A stretch of 51,183 nucleotides of DNA from an uncultured Alphaproteobacteria bacterium (GCA_902826335.1 CADEEL010000022.1:1-51183), one strand, 5' to 3'; numbered from the stretch's first letter, positions 16,312-24,115 are shown. Made by a program: numbers and translations. The notes: generated by a model from the sequence alone, not told the origin.

Positions 16312-16937
16312 ATTGGCGCGATGTCGAACTGCGCCTGCGCGCCCGCCTCGATCCCCTCGAAGGACAAGCCAATCAGGTAGCCTCGCACGCGCCCACGCGC
16401 GGCGATCGCGATCTCAACCCCGATTGGCGCGATCTGCCGGCGCCGAAAAAGCCGGCTGCGGTTCTCGCCCCCATCGTGCGCCGCCCGGAGGGGTGGACGA
16501 TGCTGTTCACCCAGCGTGCGCACGATACGCCCGCCCATCCCGGGCAAGTTTCCTTTCCCGGCGGGCGTGTGCAGGCGGGAGACACCTCCGCCCTGCACAC
16601 CGCGCTGCGCGAAACGGAGGAGGAGATCGGCCTCGCGCGCGCGCTCATCGAGCCGCTGGGCGCCTGGGATCGCTACGACACCGGCACGGGCTTTTCAGTG
16701 ACGCCAATTGTCGGCCTCGTCGAGCCCGGCTTTGAATTGACGCTTGATCCCCGCGAAGTGGCGGATGTGTTTGAAACCCCGCTCGCCTTCCTGATGAACC
16801 CCGCCAATCATCAGCGGCGCGAAGCCGAATGGGGCGGCCAGCTGCGCCGCTACTACGCCATGCCCTATGAGGATCGCTTCATCTGGGGCGCGACGGCCGG
16901 GATGATACGGGCGTTGTGGGAGAGGTTGTATGGGTGA
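16308..16937 (+). CDS. NUDIX hydrolase, CoA pyrophosphatase type
   Basis: 209 residues. The CoA-diphosphatase (UPF0035) signature LFTQRA..TPAHPGQVSFPGG (about 66-86) precedes the NUDIX box GGRVQAGDTSALHTALRE.EEEIGL (86-109). In the box the first conserved Glu is replaced by Asp/Thr, as is usual in this subgroup; Arg101, Glu102, Glu105 and Glu106 are present. It would split CoA or acyl-CoA into phosphopantetheine and 3',5'-ADP. In many relatives the next gene is cca; here cca is 4.7 kb further on, beyond an accessory insert. Confidence 0.9.
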   Translation: MNWRDVELRLRARLDPLEGQANQVASHAPTRGDRDLNPDWRDLPAPKKPAAVLAPIVRRPEGWTMLFTQRAHDTPAHPGQVSFPGGRVQAGDTSALHTALRETEEEIGLARALIEPLGAWDRYDTGTGFSVTPIVGLVEPGFELTLDPREVADVFETPLAFLMNPANHQRREAEWGGQLRRYYAMPYEDRFIWGATAGMIRALWERLYG

Positions 16938-17048
16938 GGGGAGGGCATTGAGGAGAATAGCTTCGAGTGAACCAGGGAATTCATTTGCCGGGCGAGCGCA
17001 TGTGAGCAGGAGCTAACGCGCTTGGCGCCCAGCGTGAACGGAGTTCCG

Positions 17049-17825
17049 TCACTGCCGTCGGCCCGCGATGGCATTTGTACGCTCCACGATTTGCGCAGCC
17101 TGCACCGAGCCTGGTGGTAGTATCTCTAGAGTCGTCTCGCCTCGCGAAAGTTCGATCCAGCGTTTCGCGTGGAATTCTCTCAGCGTCTTCATGAAATAGG
17201 ATTTGTTGCCGTATCCTGTCCAATCAAGAAGATCGGTGACAACGATAGTGCCGCTCCTCGACGCCACGAGAATGATAATCTGCTCCCAGAGCTTCATGCT
17301 CGGATCGAGCACGCGCCGCATCGACCCGCCTTCCCAAACTAGCGGGATGCGGCGATCCGCGAGCGCATCAACAAGCGCCTGCGCTTCCTTGATCGGCAGT
17401 GTGTGGAACACGCGAACAAGTTCGGCCATCACCCAATTGGTCATGGCGAGCACGAGCGTGGCGTCCATGTGGTTGGAATCGACATCGCCACCAGCGTGGC
17501 CGACGCCGCGATTGTTGCGGATTTCATAGAGCGCCGGCAACGCGCGCGGGATCAAGATGCGAAAACTGCGCGGCACGTGCGTGTTTTTTTCCAGCGACTT
17601 GCAGGCGGATGGAAAATCATCGGGCTTGCTCGGCGCGGCGGCGTAAGCGCCGGCGGCGTGACCGTGCAGGATCGCGTAGACGATCTCGCAGAAGATGCCG
17701 CCGCTCAGTTCGGACGGCCGCCAGCGATGTTCGGCGAAATTCCGGGTGATCTCGCGGTACTCAGCAAGGAGCGGATCGCGGAGCCCCGACGGAATGGCAG
17801 CGAGCGCTGTAGCCGGTGAGGTCAT
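17049..17825 (-). CDS. Unrecognised protein with HEPN/Abi_C-like motif and C-terminal winged-helix-like part
   Basis: 258 residues, no named family recognised. Residues 96-141 read as two helices joined by RNNRGVGH (Arg103 to His110), an R-N-x5-H pattern that fits the Rx4-6H active motif of HEPN ribonucleases and the R-N-x-x-G-x-GH core of Abi_C-type HEPN domains. A helix containing MDATLVLAMTNWVMAEL follows. Residues 190-240 (VVTDLLDWTGYGNKSYF...RWIELSRGETTLEILP) look like a winged helix. Start at ATG 17825, whose first bases overlap the stop of the upstream gene (ATGA), so the two are a unit. An RNase toxin or abortive-infection role is inference; a pure regulator is the alternative. Confidence 0.72.
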   Translation of the reverse strand: MTSPATALAAIPSGLRDPLLAEYREITRNFAEHRWRPSELSGGIFCEIVYAILHGHAAGAYAAAPSKPDDFPSACKSLEKNTHVPRSFRILIPRALPALYEIRNNRGVGHAGGDVDSNHMDATLVLAMTNWVMAELVRVFHTLPIKEAQALVDALADRRIPLVWEGGSMRRVLDPSMKLWEQIIILVASRSGTIVVTDLLDWTGYGNKSYFMKTLREFHAKRWIELSRGETTLEILPPGSVQAAQIVERTNAIAGRRQ

Positions 17826-18292
17826 GAGTAGCCCAGTTCCCGAAGTCCTTCCGGCGTGATGAAGAAGCCGTCCTTCGTCTTCTCGCAGTTGCCCTTCGCG
17901 ACGTTCTTGTTCAGGCAATCAGCCGGATTCGCCAGCCGAGATTGGTGATTGTCTTGCAGGGCCTTCGCGATGGTGCCGGTCGACAACGGCTGACCGCGCA
18001 GGCGAAGCCAATCCGCCGTGACCAAAAAGCGAAGGACCTGACTGATGTCCGCGCCCTTTGATCGAATGTGCGAGGCGAGCGACGTTTCAATCTTCGGGCG
18101 CTCGCCGACTACGCGTTGGGCGCTGGCGGCGCTCGCAATCTGCTCGTCGGCGCGCGTGACGGCGTCAATAAGCGGTAGCAGGTCGAGCTTTTCGTTGATC
18201 CAACGGATAACCCGCGCCCTTGCTGCCGGGTCGAGGTCGGCGAGAGCGGCCAAGACCTTCGCCATTGCGTCAAGTTCAGGATCAGCAACCAT
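17822..18292 (-). CDS. Unrecognised small protein, partner of the HEPN-like gene
   Basis: 156 residues. The N-terminal 38 residues are a charged helical hairpin (ELDAMAKVLAALADLDPAAR followed by ARVIRWINEKLDL). The C-terminal half, from about residue 85 (QVLRFLVTADWLRLRG), looks like a small winged-helix fold ending KDGFFITPEGLREL. The same plan occurs in the divergent gene at 18550-19140, so the two are relatives: 16 of 34 aligned N-terminal residues are identical by eye. ATG at 18292 preferred over a TTG two codons earlier. First gene of a two-gene unit; by position it could be the antitoxin, sensor or DNA-binding partner. Confidence 0.7.
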   Translation of the reverse strand: MVADPELDAMAKVLAALADLDPAARARVIRWINEKLDLLPLIDAVTRADEQIASAASAQRVVGERPKIETSLASHIRSKGADISQVLRFLVTADWLRLRGQPLSTGTIAKALQDNHQSRLANPADCLNKNVAKGNCEKTKDGFFITPEGLRELGYS

Positions 18293-18549
18293 GCCCAACC
18301 CATAGCGGCAGAATCACCTAGCAGCAACTATAATCTGGAAGGAGTTGTGATATGCATAACGTAGGACTAGCGTAATAGACTGAACTATAAGAGAATTATA
18401 CAAATACACGTTACTGGGGCATTAGTTAAATATGACGAGGTCACGCGCTTTCTGGCATAATGTGCAGTAATTTACCGTGCAATTTGTTGTTCGAATCAGT
18501 AGAGACGAATATCATTGAAACTGGGTTTTGATAGCAAAAAGGAACCAGC
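18293..18549. promoter_or_regulatory. AT-rich divergent intergenic region
   Basis: This 257-bp gap is far richer in A/T than anything around it. It holds TATAAT at 18329-18334, which also reads as TATAGT-like in the other direction, and many short A/T tracts. It must carry the promoters of the leftward two-gene unit and the rightward relative. No dyad operator or repeat was convincing. No coding frame longer than a few codons is supported. Confidence 0.5.
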
Positions 18550-19140
18550 ATGAATTCGATGCCTGAGTGCGAGCTGGAAACCATGGGCTTTGTGTTGACC
18601 GCGCTGCAGAAGCTGGAAGCCGACGCGCAGGTTCGAGTGCTTAAGTGGGTAGCTGAAAAACTTGAGTTGTCGTCAATCGTCCAAATGGGAATCTCAGCCC
18701 CAAGGCGGTTAGGGTCTTCGGATGCGGCAGGAGCCATTTCGGGTGCGGCACCCTATCTCCCAGCCGCAAGTTCGGCCTGGATCAAACAAAACTCAATGAC
18801 TGCCGGTGAGCTTGAGCTGGTCTTTCACATTGAAGACGCGGATATGGCGCTCATTGCTGCTGAGATTCCCGGGAAAAGCACCCGCGAGAAAGTGCTCAAT
18901 TGCTATGTCTTGGCCGGAGTTCGTGAGTTGCTTCGCACTGGTGATGCATCGTTCAGCGACAAGTCTGCACGAGCGTTATGCGGTGAGTTCGGATGTCTCG
19001 ATACGACGAACCACTCCAAGTATCTGAACGAGCGTGGCATTGAGCTGACGGGCTCAAAGGAAAAAGGGTGGATGTTGACTGCGCCCGGTAAGAAGCGCGG
19101 CGCGGCCTTGGTTAAGGAGATCGCGTCGTGCTTAGCGTAG
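18550..19140 (+). CDS. Unrecognised protein, divergent paralogue of the 17822-18292 product
   Basis: 196 residues. The N-terminal part (ELETMGFVLTALQKLEADAQ, then VRVLKWVAEKLEL, about 8-40) matches the helical hairpin of the divergent small protein. The C-terminal part (about 115-185) has the same order of elements: LNCYVLAGVRELLRTGDASF, a helix with KSARALCGEFGC, a KYLNERG turn and GWMLTAPGKKRG. It differs by an extra middle segment of about 40 residues (ELELVFHIEDADMALIAAEI). An AAGGA seven bases before the ATG supports the start. Base composition is lower in GC than the core genes, suggesting acquisition. No function assigned. Confidence 0.72.
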   Translation: MNSMPECELETMGFVLTALQKLEADAQVRVLKWVAEKLELSSIVQMGISAPRRLGSSDAAGAISGAAPYLPAASSAWIKQNSMTAGELELVFHIEDADMALIAAEIPGKSTREKVLNCYVLAGVRELLRTGDASFSDKSARALCGEFGCLDTTNHSKYLNERGIELTGSKEKGWMLTAPGKKRGAALVKEIASCLA

Positions 19141-19325
19141 ACTTCAATAGACATAAGGCGACGGGAGCCATTATCAAAACCGCTGCAATGTCGGGATCCT
19201 CGTCATGGCCCCAACCTCCTCAAGGCTAGCGAGCAATGACCTCCATCGCCTCCACCCCCCTGACGACCTCGCCGCCACGATTTGCTAGCCTCCTGTGAGT
19301 CGCAAGCGCCTTGGGGGGAAATCGC

Positions 19326-20720
19326 GTGAGAGTAAAAATGGTCGTAACGGCAGCGCTGTTAAGTCTCATCGCCGCCTGCGCGCAGATCAGCGGCGCGCTG
19401 AGCCGCGATGATCAAAGCGCGGCGCGCCAAGCCCAGGAATTTCTTCCCGATGGCGGGCCCCCGGTCGTGAACGGCTATTACGAAGCGCAAGACGCCTGCC
19501 CGTTCGAAGGCTGCAATCTTGGCGATTTGCTGGCGACAGCGCCCATTGATCTGCGCGGCGAGCCCAATCGGGCGGCGCCGATTGTCGCTGCCGTGTCGGC
19601 GGGCGAATGGGTCAGCGTGGGGCGGAGCATCGATCGATTCAGGCCTGTGCGCGGAATCGTGGTCGCCGCGCACGAAGTCCAGGCGTATGAACGCACGATA
19701 CGCCTCGAAGCCGGCGACGTGATTTATGTGCTCGATTCGTACGGCGAGGGCTTTCATCTGTTGTGGCGTCGCGGCGACACTTGGCAAGGCGAGCCTAACG
19801 ACGATGGAGACGCCATTCGCTATGAGTGGCCGTCCAACCAGCAGCGCGCGGCGGATGACGCGGCGAGCGCCGGCTGGTGGATCGAGGTGCGCCGCGACAA
19901 CGGCGAGAGCGGCTGGGTGCTGGGTGGCGAGGGCCTCGGTTGCCTGGGCGCGATCGATGAATCGGAAACATGCAGGCTGGGCAGAGGCGCCGCGCCGCCC
20001 GCGGCGGCGGTCGTGGATGCGCCGAGTCTCGTTTGCGCGGCGCATGATATCTCCCCGCAATGTCAGGAGCTGAGAAGCCGGGCGGAGCCGCTTCCCGCGA
20101 CTTACCCAAGGCCGCGGCCCTTCCGCGATTGCCCCGATTGCCCGTCGATGGTGTGGATTCCCGGGCAAGCCTTCGCCGCCAGCCAATATGAAGTGACCTT
20201 CGCCGAGTGGGACGCGTGCGTGGCGGGCGGCGGCTGCAATGGCGCGGCGCCGAGCGACGAGGGCTGGGGCCGTGGGCGCCGGCCGGTCATGAATGTGTTG
20301 TGGGACGACGCGCAGGCCTATGTGCAATGGCTGAGCCGACATACCGGTCAGCGTTATCGTCTATTGACCACCGATGAGTGGACAGCGGCGGCCTTCCCGG
20401 GCGGCCGGCGGCAGAACTATTATTGGGGCAATGCAACCCCTGTCTGTGAGCCCGGCGCGCGCAATGGCGTCGCATATGACGTGTGCGGGCAGGGCGGAAC
20501 GCTGCCGGTCGGTACGTTTCAGCCGAACGCCTATGGTCTCTACGATGTGATCGGCAATGTCGGCGAATGGCTTCAGGATGATTACGCCCCGGGCGATGGG
20601 CGCCACGCCATCATCGGCTCGTCGTGGGCGTCGGATGAGGCGAGCCTCGGCGGGCGCGGCGGCGGCTGGAGCCACGATCGCGGCCCCGACACCGGCATCC
20701 GCGTCGCGCGGGAGCGCTAG
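19326..20720 (+). CDS. SUMF1/FGE-fold lipoprotein with SH3-like region, no catalytic cysteines
   Basis: 464 residues. Residues 1-20 form a lipoprotein signal with lipobox LIAAC. A middle region (about 75-200: APIVAAVSAGEWVSVG to ESGWVLGGEG) resembles a bacterial SH3-like domain. The C-terminal 190 residues are a formylglycine-generating-enzyme fold: MVWIPGQAFAASQYEVTFAEWDACV, NVLWDDAQAYVQWLS, YRLLTTDEWTAAA, YGLYDVIGNVGEWLQDDY. The end (GSSWASDEASLGGRGGGW) lacks the Cys pair needed for formylglycine formation, so it is more likely a binding or structural protein of the outer membrane or periplasm. The GTG at 19326 follows a GGGGGGA; a TTG at 19311 is in frame but overlaps that site. Confidence 0.82.
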   Translation: MRVKMVVTAALLSLIAACAQISGALSRDDQSAARQAQEFLPDGGPPVVNGYYEAQDACPFEGCNLGDLLATAPIDLRGEPNRAAPIVAAVSAGEWVSVGRSIDRFRPVRGIVVAAHEVQAYERTIRLEAGDVIYVLDSYGEGFHLLWRRGDTWQGEPNDDGDAIRYEWPSNQQRAADDAASAGWWIEVRRDNGESGWVLGGEGLGCLGAIDESETCRLGRGAAPPAAAVVDAPSLVCAAHDISPQCQELRSRAEPLPATYPRPRPFRDCPDCPSMVWIPGQAFAASQYEVTFAEWDACVAGGGCNGAAPSDEGWGRGRRPVMNVLWDDAQAYVQWLSRHTGQRYRLLTTDEWTAAAFPGGRRQNYYWGNATPVCEPGARNGVAYDVCGQGGTLPVGTFQPNAYGLYDVIGNVGEWLQDDYAPGDGRHAIIGSSWASDEASLGGRGGGWSHDRGPDTGIRVARER

Positions 20721-20730
20721 GCGGTTACGA

Positions 20731-20761
20731 TTGACTTTCCACGTAAAGTACGTATTATACG
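20731..20761 (+). promoter_or_regulatory. Promoter with embedded dyads before the Phd/PemK pair
   Basis: TTGACT (20731-20736) and TATTAT (20753-20758) are spaced 16 bp, a good sigma-70 promoter just before the antitoxin start at 20765. Two overlapping palindromes sit on it: ACGTA-AAG-TACGT (20741-20753) and CGTAT-T-ATACG (20751-20761). This suits autorepression by the Phd-type antitoxin, which is known to bind short palindromes over its own promoter. Confidence 0.65.
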
Positions 20762-20764
20762 GCT

Positions 20765-21043
20765 ATGAGTTTCGTGAGCGCCAAGGACTTTCAGCGCCAT
20801 CCCGGGCGTTACCAGCGGCTCGCGCAGGCGACGCCGGTGACGATCACCAATCACGGGGAGCCGTCCCTCGTTTTGATGAGCATGCGCGAGTACGAACGCC
20901 TGAGGCGTCGCGATCGCCTCGTGCTTGCGGTGGACGAGCTGAGCGCGGCGGAGGCCGATGACTTGCTGGCGGCTCTGAAGGAAAGCGCGCCGGCGCCCGA
21001 AGCCGCGAAATTCAACAAAGAGCTCGTTGAGCGCAAGGCGTGA
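20765..21043 (+). CDS. Phd/YefM-family antitoxin
   Basis: 92 residues. The N-terminal half is the Phd/YefM DNA-binding fold: VSAKDFQRHPGRYQRLAQ, TPVTITNHGEPSLVLMSMREYERLRRRD. The C-terminal tail is acidic and Ala-rich, as expected for the toxin-neutralising part. Its TGA overlaps the GTG start of the next gene. The short leader means expression should be set by the dyads at 20741-20761. Confidence 0.9.
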   Translation: MSFVSAKDFQRHPGRYQRLAQATPVTITNHGEPSLVLMSMREYERLRRRDRLVLAVDELSAAEADDLLAALKESAPAPEAAKFNKELVERKA

Positions 21044-21477
21044 CATGGCCTGCGCCGCAAGTCGGGCAGATAATTCGGTATGCTTATTTGTGGAAACGGG
21101 AGGCCGACGCTGGCCTGGAAGAGGGGCGCAAGGACCGGCCGGCCGTCATTGTCGTGGCGCGGCGCCGAGACGGAAGCGAGGTTCGCGTCGTTGTCGCGCC
21201 GATCACGCATGCGCCGCCGAGCGACCCGAACGACGGGTTGGAAATCCCGCGCGCGACGTGTCGCCGCGTCGGCCTCGACGATGAGCGGCAATGGATCGTC
21301 GTCAGCGAACTCAACAGTTTTATCTGGCCAGGGCCCGATTTACGCCCGCTGCCAGGGCAAGGTTCGGCAAGCGTGATCATGGGGCTGCTGCCGGCGAAAT
21401 TGTCCGCCACTGTGAATGAGCGCCTGCAAGCGCGGATCATGCAACGGCGCATCGCGATCACCACGCGCGGGGAATGA
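21040..21477 (+). CDS. PemK/MazF-like toxin
   Basis: 145 residues. The start PQVGQIIRYAYLWKREADAGLEEGRKDRPAVIVVA has the G-x-I-x-x-Y...KDRPAVVV pattern of PemK-like proteins, followed by VRVVVAPITHAPP, and an ending with QGSASVIMGLLPAKL. MazF/PemK proteins cut mRNA at short sequences. It is translationally coupled (GTGA overlap) to the Phd-type antitoxin, an unusual but known pairing. Divergence from classic PemK is considerable, so activity is inferred. Confidence 0.78.
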   Translation: MTWPAPQVGQIIRYAYLWKREADAGLEEGRKDRPAVIVVARRRDGSEVRVVVAPITHAPPSDPNDGLEIPRATCRRVGLDDERQWIVVSELNSFIWPGPDLRPLPGQGSASVIMGLLPAKLSATVNERLQARIMQRRIAITTRGE

Positions 21478-21618
21478 TCGCATCACCCTTGATGCTGCAC
21501 GGGCGCCGTGCCGATCGCATATATACGTTGGGATATGAGTCGCTTAGAGACTGACGTTTAATAGCGTGAAGCGCTACAACTTTACGGAGGAGTTCGTGTC
21601 TTACCTCATCGGAGAGTC

Positions 21619-22863
21619 GTGACCACGACCATCGCCCACGCCCTTTGGCTGAAGCGCGCCGAAACGCGCGCGGTCATGGCCGCCTTGGACGCAAAACGCC
21701 CCGGCGGCTCGCGCTTTGTCGGCGGCTGCGTGCGCAACGCCGTGATGGGCCTTGAAGCGGACGATATCGACATCGCCACGCAGCTTCTCCCGCAAGATAC
21801 CATCGCCGCCGCCGAGGCCGCGGGCCTCGCCGCCATCCCCACCGGCCTTGACCATGGCACCATAACCATCGTCGCTAGTCACATTCCCTATGAAGTGACG
21901 ACGCTCCGCCGCGATGTGGAGACGGACGGCCGCCACGCCACCATCGCCTTCACCGATAGCTGGGAAGAGGACGCCGCCCGCCGCGATTTCCGCTTGAATG
22001 CGCTCTACGCCGATTCAAATGGCGCCATCTTCGATCCCACCGGCGGCGGCCTTGAAGACGCGCGCGCCGGCCGCGTCATGTTCATTGGCGATGCGGACGC
22101 GCGCCTGCGCGAGGATTATCTGCGCATTCTGCGCTTCTTTCGTTTTTCTGCTTGGTACGCGCGCGGGCCATTGAATGCCGCAGGCCTCGCCGCCTGCGCA
22201 CGCCAGCGCGGCGGCTTGGATGGCTTGAGCGCCGAACGCATCTGGAAGGAGACGAAAAAACTCTTCGCCGCGCCCGATCCGCGCGCCGCGCTTGCCGCGA
22301 TGCAAGAGGTGAACCTCTCCGCCCACGCCTGGCCGGAGCTGACGCGCCTTGCGCGCGCGCATCGCGTCATCGAGATCGAAGCCGATCACTTTCTGGACGC
22401 CGATCCCTTGCAGCGCATCGCCGCGGCCTTGGCGGATGAATCCGCCGCGCGCGCGCTCGCGCGCCGCATGAAGGCGTCTAACGAAGAACGCGCGCGTCTT
22501 GTCGCCGCCACGGGCGATGCGCCGCGCATCGTCTCTTACATGTCCATGCTGGAAATCCGCCGCGCGCTGTATCGGCTCGGCGCCGAAGCCTTCGCCGATC
22601 GCGTCAAGATCGCCTGGGCGGGCGACGAACGCACCGCGACGGCGCCGCAATGGCGCGCCCTTCTCATGCATGCGGAAGTCTATCGCCGGCCCACGCTGGC
22701 TCTGACCGGCGATGAAGTGATCGCCGCCGGCGTGCCGCCGGGCCCCAAGGTCGGCGCCGCGCTGCGCGAGGTCGAGGCCTGGTGGATCGAGGCCGACTTT
22801 CCAGAAGACAAGCTCTCCATCGTCGAGCGCCTGAAGGCCGTGGCCCAAGGCCTGGCGGGCTGA
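21619..22863 (+). CDS. cca: CCA tRNA nucleotidyltransferase / poly(A) polymerase family
   Basis: 414 residues. The class II nucleotidyltransferase core is visible: RFVGGCVRNAVMGLEADDIDIAT (the G-G-x-V-R-D/N and metal-binding D-x-D), GTITIVASHIPYEVTTLRRDVETDGRHA, and the RRDFRLNALY motif near 124-133. The tail has the helical tRNA-binding part. It adds or repairs the 3' CCA of tRNAs. The start is GTG at 21619 after GGAGAG. In related genomes it usually follows DUF1285-NUDIX; here the accessory insert separates them. Confidence 0.92.
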   Translation: MTTTIAHALWLKRAETRAVMAALDAKRPGGSRFVGGCVRNAVMGLEADDIDIATQLLPQDTIAAAEAAGLAAIPTGLDHGTITIVASHIPYEVTTLRRDVETDGRHATIAFTDSWEEDAARRDFRLNALYADSNGAIFDPTGGGLEDARAGRVMFIGDADARLREDYLRILRFFRFSAWYARGPLNAAGLAACARQRGGLDGLSAERIWKETKKLFAAPDPRAALAAMQEVNLSAHAWPELTRLARAHRVIEIEADHFLDADPLQRIAAALADESAARALARRMKASNEERARLVAATGDAPRIVSYMSMLEIRRALYRLGAEAFADRVKIAWAGDERTATAPQWRALLMHAEVYRRPTLALTGDEVIAAGVPPGPKVGAALREVEAWWIEADFPEDKLSIVERLKAVAQGLAG

Positions 22864-22899
22864 ATTGCCTTGTTATAACTTTTGTGGTAACAAGCTTGC

Positions 22900-23208
22900 A
22901 TGACCGACAAGCCCAAAGGCGTTGCTGACGCCGCCCGCACAACGTTTGAAGCCGAAGCCGCCCCTGAAAAGCGGGCGAAGGCGGGCCTGCGCCTCAAGGT
23001 CCGCAAGGTCGGCAATTCCCTGGGAATCATCCTGCCCAAGCAGGTGCTGGCGCGCCTGCGCGTGGGGGCGGGCGATGAGCTGACGCTCTCTGAAACGCCC
23101 GGCGGCGTGGCGCTGGCTGCGCTCGATCCGGACGTGCAGGAGCAAGTCGAGATCGCGCGGCGTCTGATGGATCGCTACCGCAACGCGCTGGCTGAGCTGG
23201 CCAAATGA
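22900..23208 (+). CDS. AbrB/MazE-type antitoxin
   Basis: 102 residues. The SpoVT-AbrB fold lies at about 31-75: LKVRKVGNSLGIILPKQVLARLRVGAGDELTL, the swapped-hairpin DNA-binding motif. The first 30 residues are a variable charged arm. The C-terminal helix (VQEQVEIARRLMDRYRNALAEL) is the likely toxin-binding tail. Its TGA overlaps the ATG of the Doc gene (ATGA), giving a coupled pair. Confidence 0.9.
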   Translation: MTDKPKGVADAARTTFEAEAAPEKRAKAGLRLKVRKVGNSLGIILPKQVLARLRVGAGDELTLSETPGGVALAALDPDVQEQVEIARRLMDRYRNALAELAK

Positions 23209-23591
23209 GGGAGCCCCGCTGGCTTGCGCCGGCGGCGGTTCTCATCGCGCACTCAGAATCCCTCGCGCGTTTCGGCGGCGCGGCGGGCGTGCGTGATGCG
23301 GGGCTGCTGGACTCGGCATTGGCGCGCCCACGCAATCAATTCGCTTACGGCCAAACGGATTTGGCCGCGCTTGCCGCGGCCTATGCGTACGGCATCGTGC
23401 GCAATCATCCGTTCACGGATGGAAACAAGCGTGCGGGGTTCCTTTGCGCTGCATTGTTTCTCGAGCTCAACGGTTTTGTATTTGCGGCGAGCGAGGCGGA
23501 GACGGCGCTGCGTACGCTCGCCCTCGCCGCCGGCGAGATTGGCGAGGAAGAATATGCGGCCTGGCTGCGGGCGAACACACGCGCATCTTAG
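23205..23591 (+). CDS. Doc-type toxin (Fic family)
   Basis: 128 residues with the Fic motif HPFTDGNKRAG at 68-78 (catalytic His68), preceded by YAYGIVRN, the classic death-on-curing layout. Phage P1 Doc phosphorylates EF-Tu. It pairs with the AbrB-type antitoxin upstream; Doc with an AbrB/MazE partner rather than Phd is a known variant. The stop overlaps the end of the convergent MarR gene by four bases. Confidence 0.92.
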   Translation: MREPRWLAPAAVLIAHSESLARFGGAAGVRDAGLLDSALARPRNQFAYGQTDLAALAAAYAYGIVRNHPFTDGNKRAGFLCAALFLELNGFVFAASEAETALRTLALAAGEIGEEEYAAWLRANTRAS

Positions 23592-24037
23592 CCAAGCTTG
23601 AACAGCAGCGCCGCCAGCGCGGCCTTTTCCTTGTCCGTGAGCGGGGCGAGCGCCGCGCGCATCGCCGAATCATAGACTTTCCAAATCCGATTGCGCAGCG
23701 CGCGCCCGGCCGGCGTGGCGTGCACCAGCGCGCCGCGCGCGTCCTCCGGGCAGATGCGGCGCGCGACAAGGCCATCGCCCTCCATTCGGTCTATGAGGCG
23801 TGAAATTGAATAGCGCGCGATCAGCATATGCCGGGCGAGATCGCGTTGCCGGAGCGGGCCTTCCCGCTCAATCGCCCAAAGCACATCATACCATTCAAGC
23901 GCCGGCAGCCCGGCGGCTTTGACGTCGCGCTCCACCTGATCGAGCAGCATTGGCCCGATCCGCTGCACGGCCACCCACGCCCGCGCCACCGGGTCCTTGG
24001 GCGGCGAAATAGCGTAAGGCCTTGAACTTTGTTGCAT
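23588..24037 (-). CDS. MarR-family transcriptional regulator
   Basis: About 149 residues with a MarR winged helix: LPALEWYDVLWAIEREGPLRQRDLARHMLIARYSISRLIDRMEGDGLV, then the wing with DARGALVHATPAGRAL. The ATG at 24037 (MQQSSRPY) is preferred over an upstream TTG at 24073, which would lie on the palindrome. It is divergent from an FMN reductase and probably represses it and itself, responding to a quinone, phenolic or oxidant; the ligand is not readable. Confidence 0.88.
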   Translation of the reverse strand: MQQSSRPYAISPPKDPVARAWVAVQRIGPMLLDQVERDVKAAGLPALEWYDVLWAIEREGPLRQRDLARHMLIARYSISRLIDRMEGDGLVARRICPEDARGALVHATPAGRALRNRIWKVYDSAMRAALAPLTDKEKAALAALLFKLG

Positions 24038-24057
24038 CTGCGCCAATCTAGCGTTTC

Positions 24058-24071
24058 GTTGCGTTTGCAAC
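24058..24071. promoter_or_regulatory. Likely MarR operator palindrome
   Basis: GTTGC-GTTT-GCAAC is a perfect 5-bp-arm dyad. It lies in the 78-bp gap between the divergent MarR and FMN-reductase genes, 21 bp from the MarR start and 45 bp from the reductase start. MarR dimers bind sites of this size. Assignment rests on symmetry and position only. Confidence 0.5.
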
Positions 24072-24115
24072 AAGTGTCGGCCCGCCGCATTCGGGCCGGG
24101 TGGTGGAGATTAACA

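Noticed and set aside
18441-18737. A 98-codon minus-strand frame over the start of the 18550 gene
   Set aside because: No likeness, no ribosome site, and it overlaps a gene with a clear start and a paralogue.
21535-21618. Tiny frames before cca as a leader peptide
   Set aside because: Frames of eight or nine codons with no regulatory hairpin pattern; chance is sufficient.
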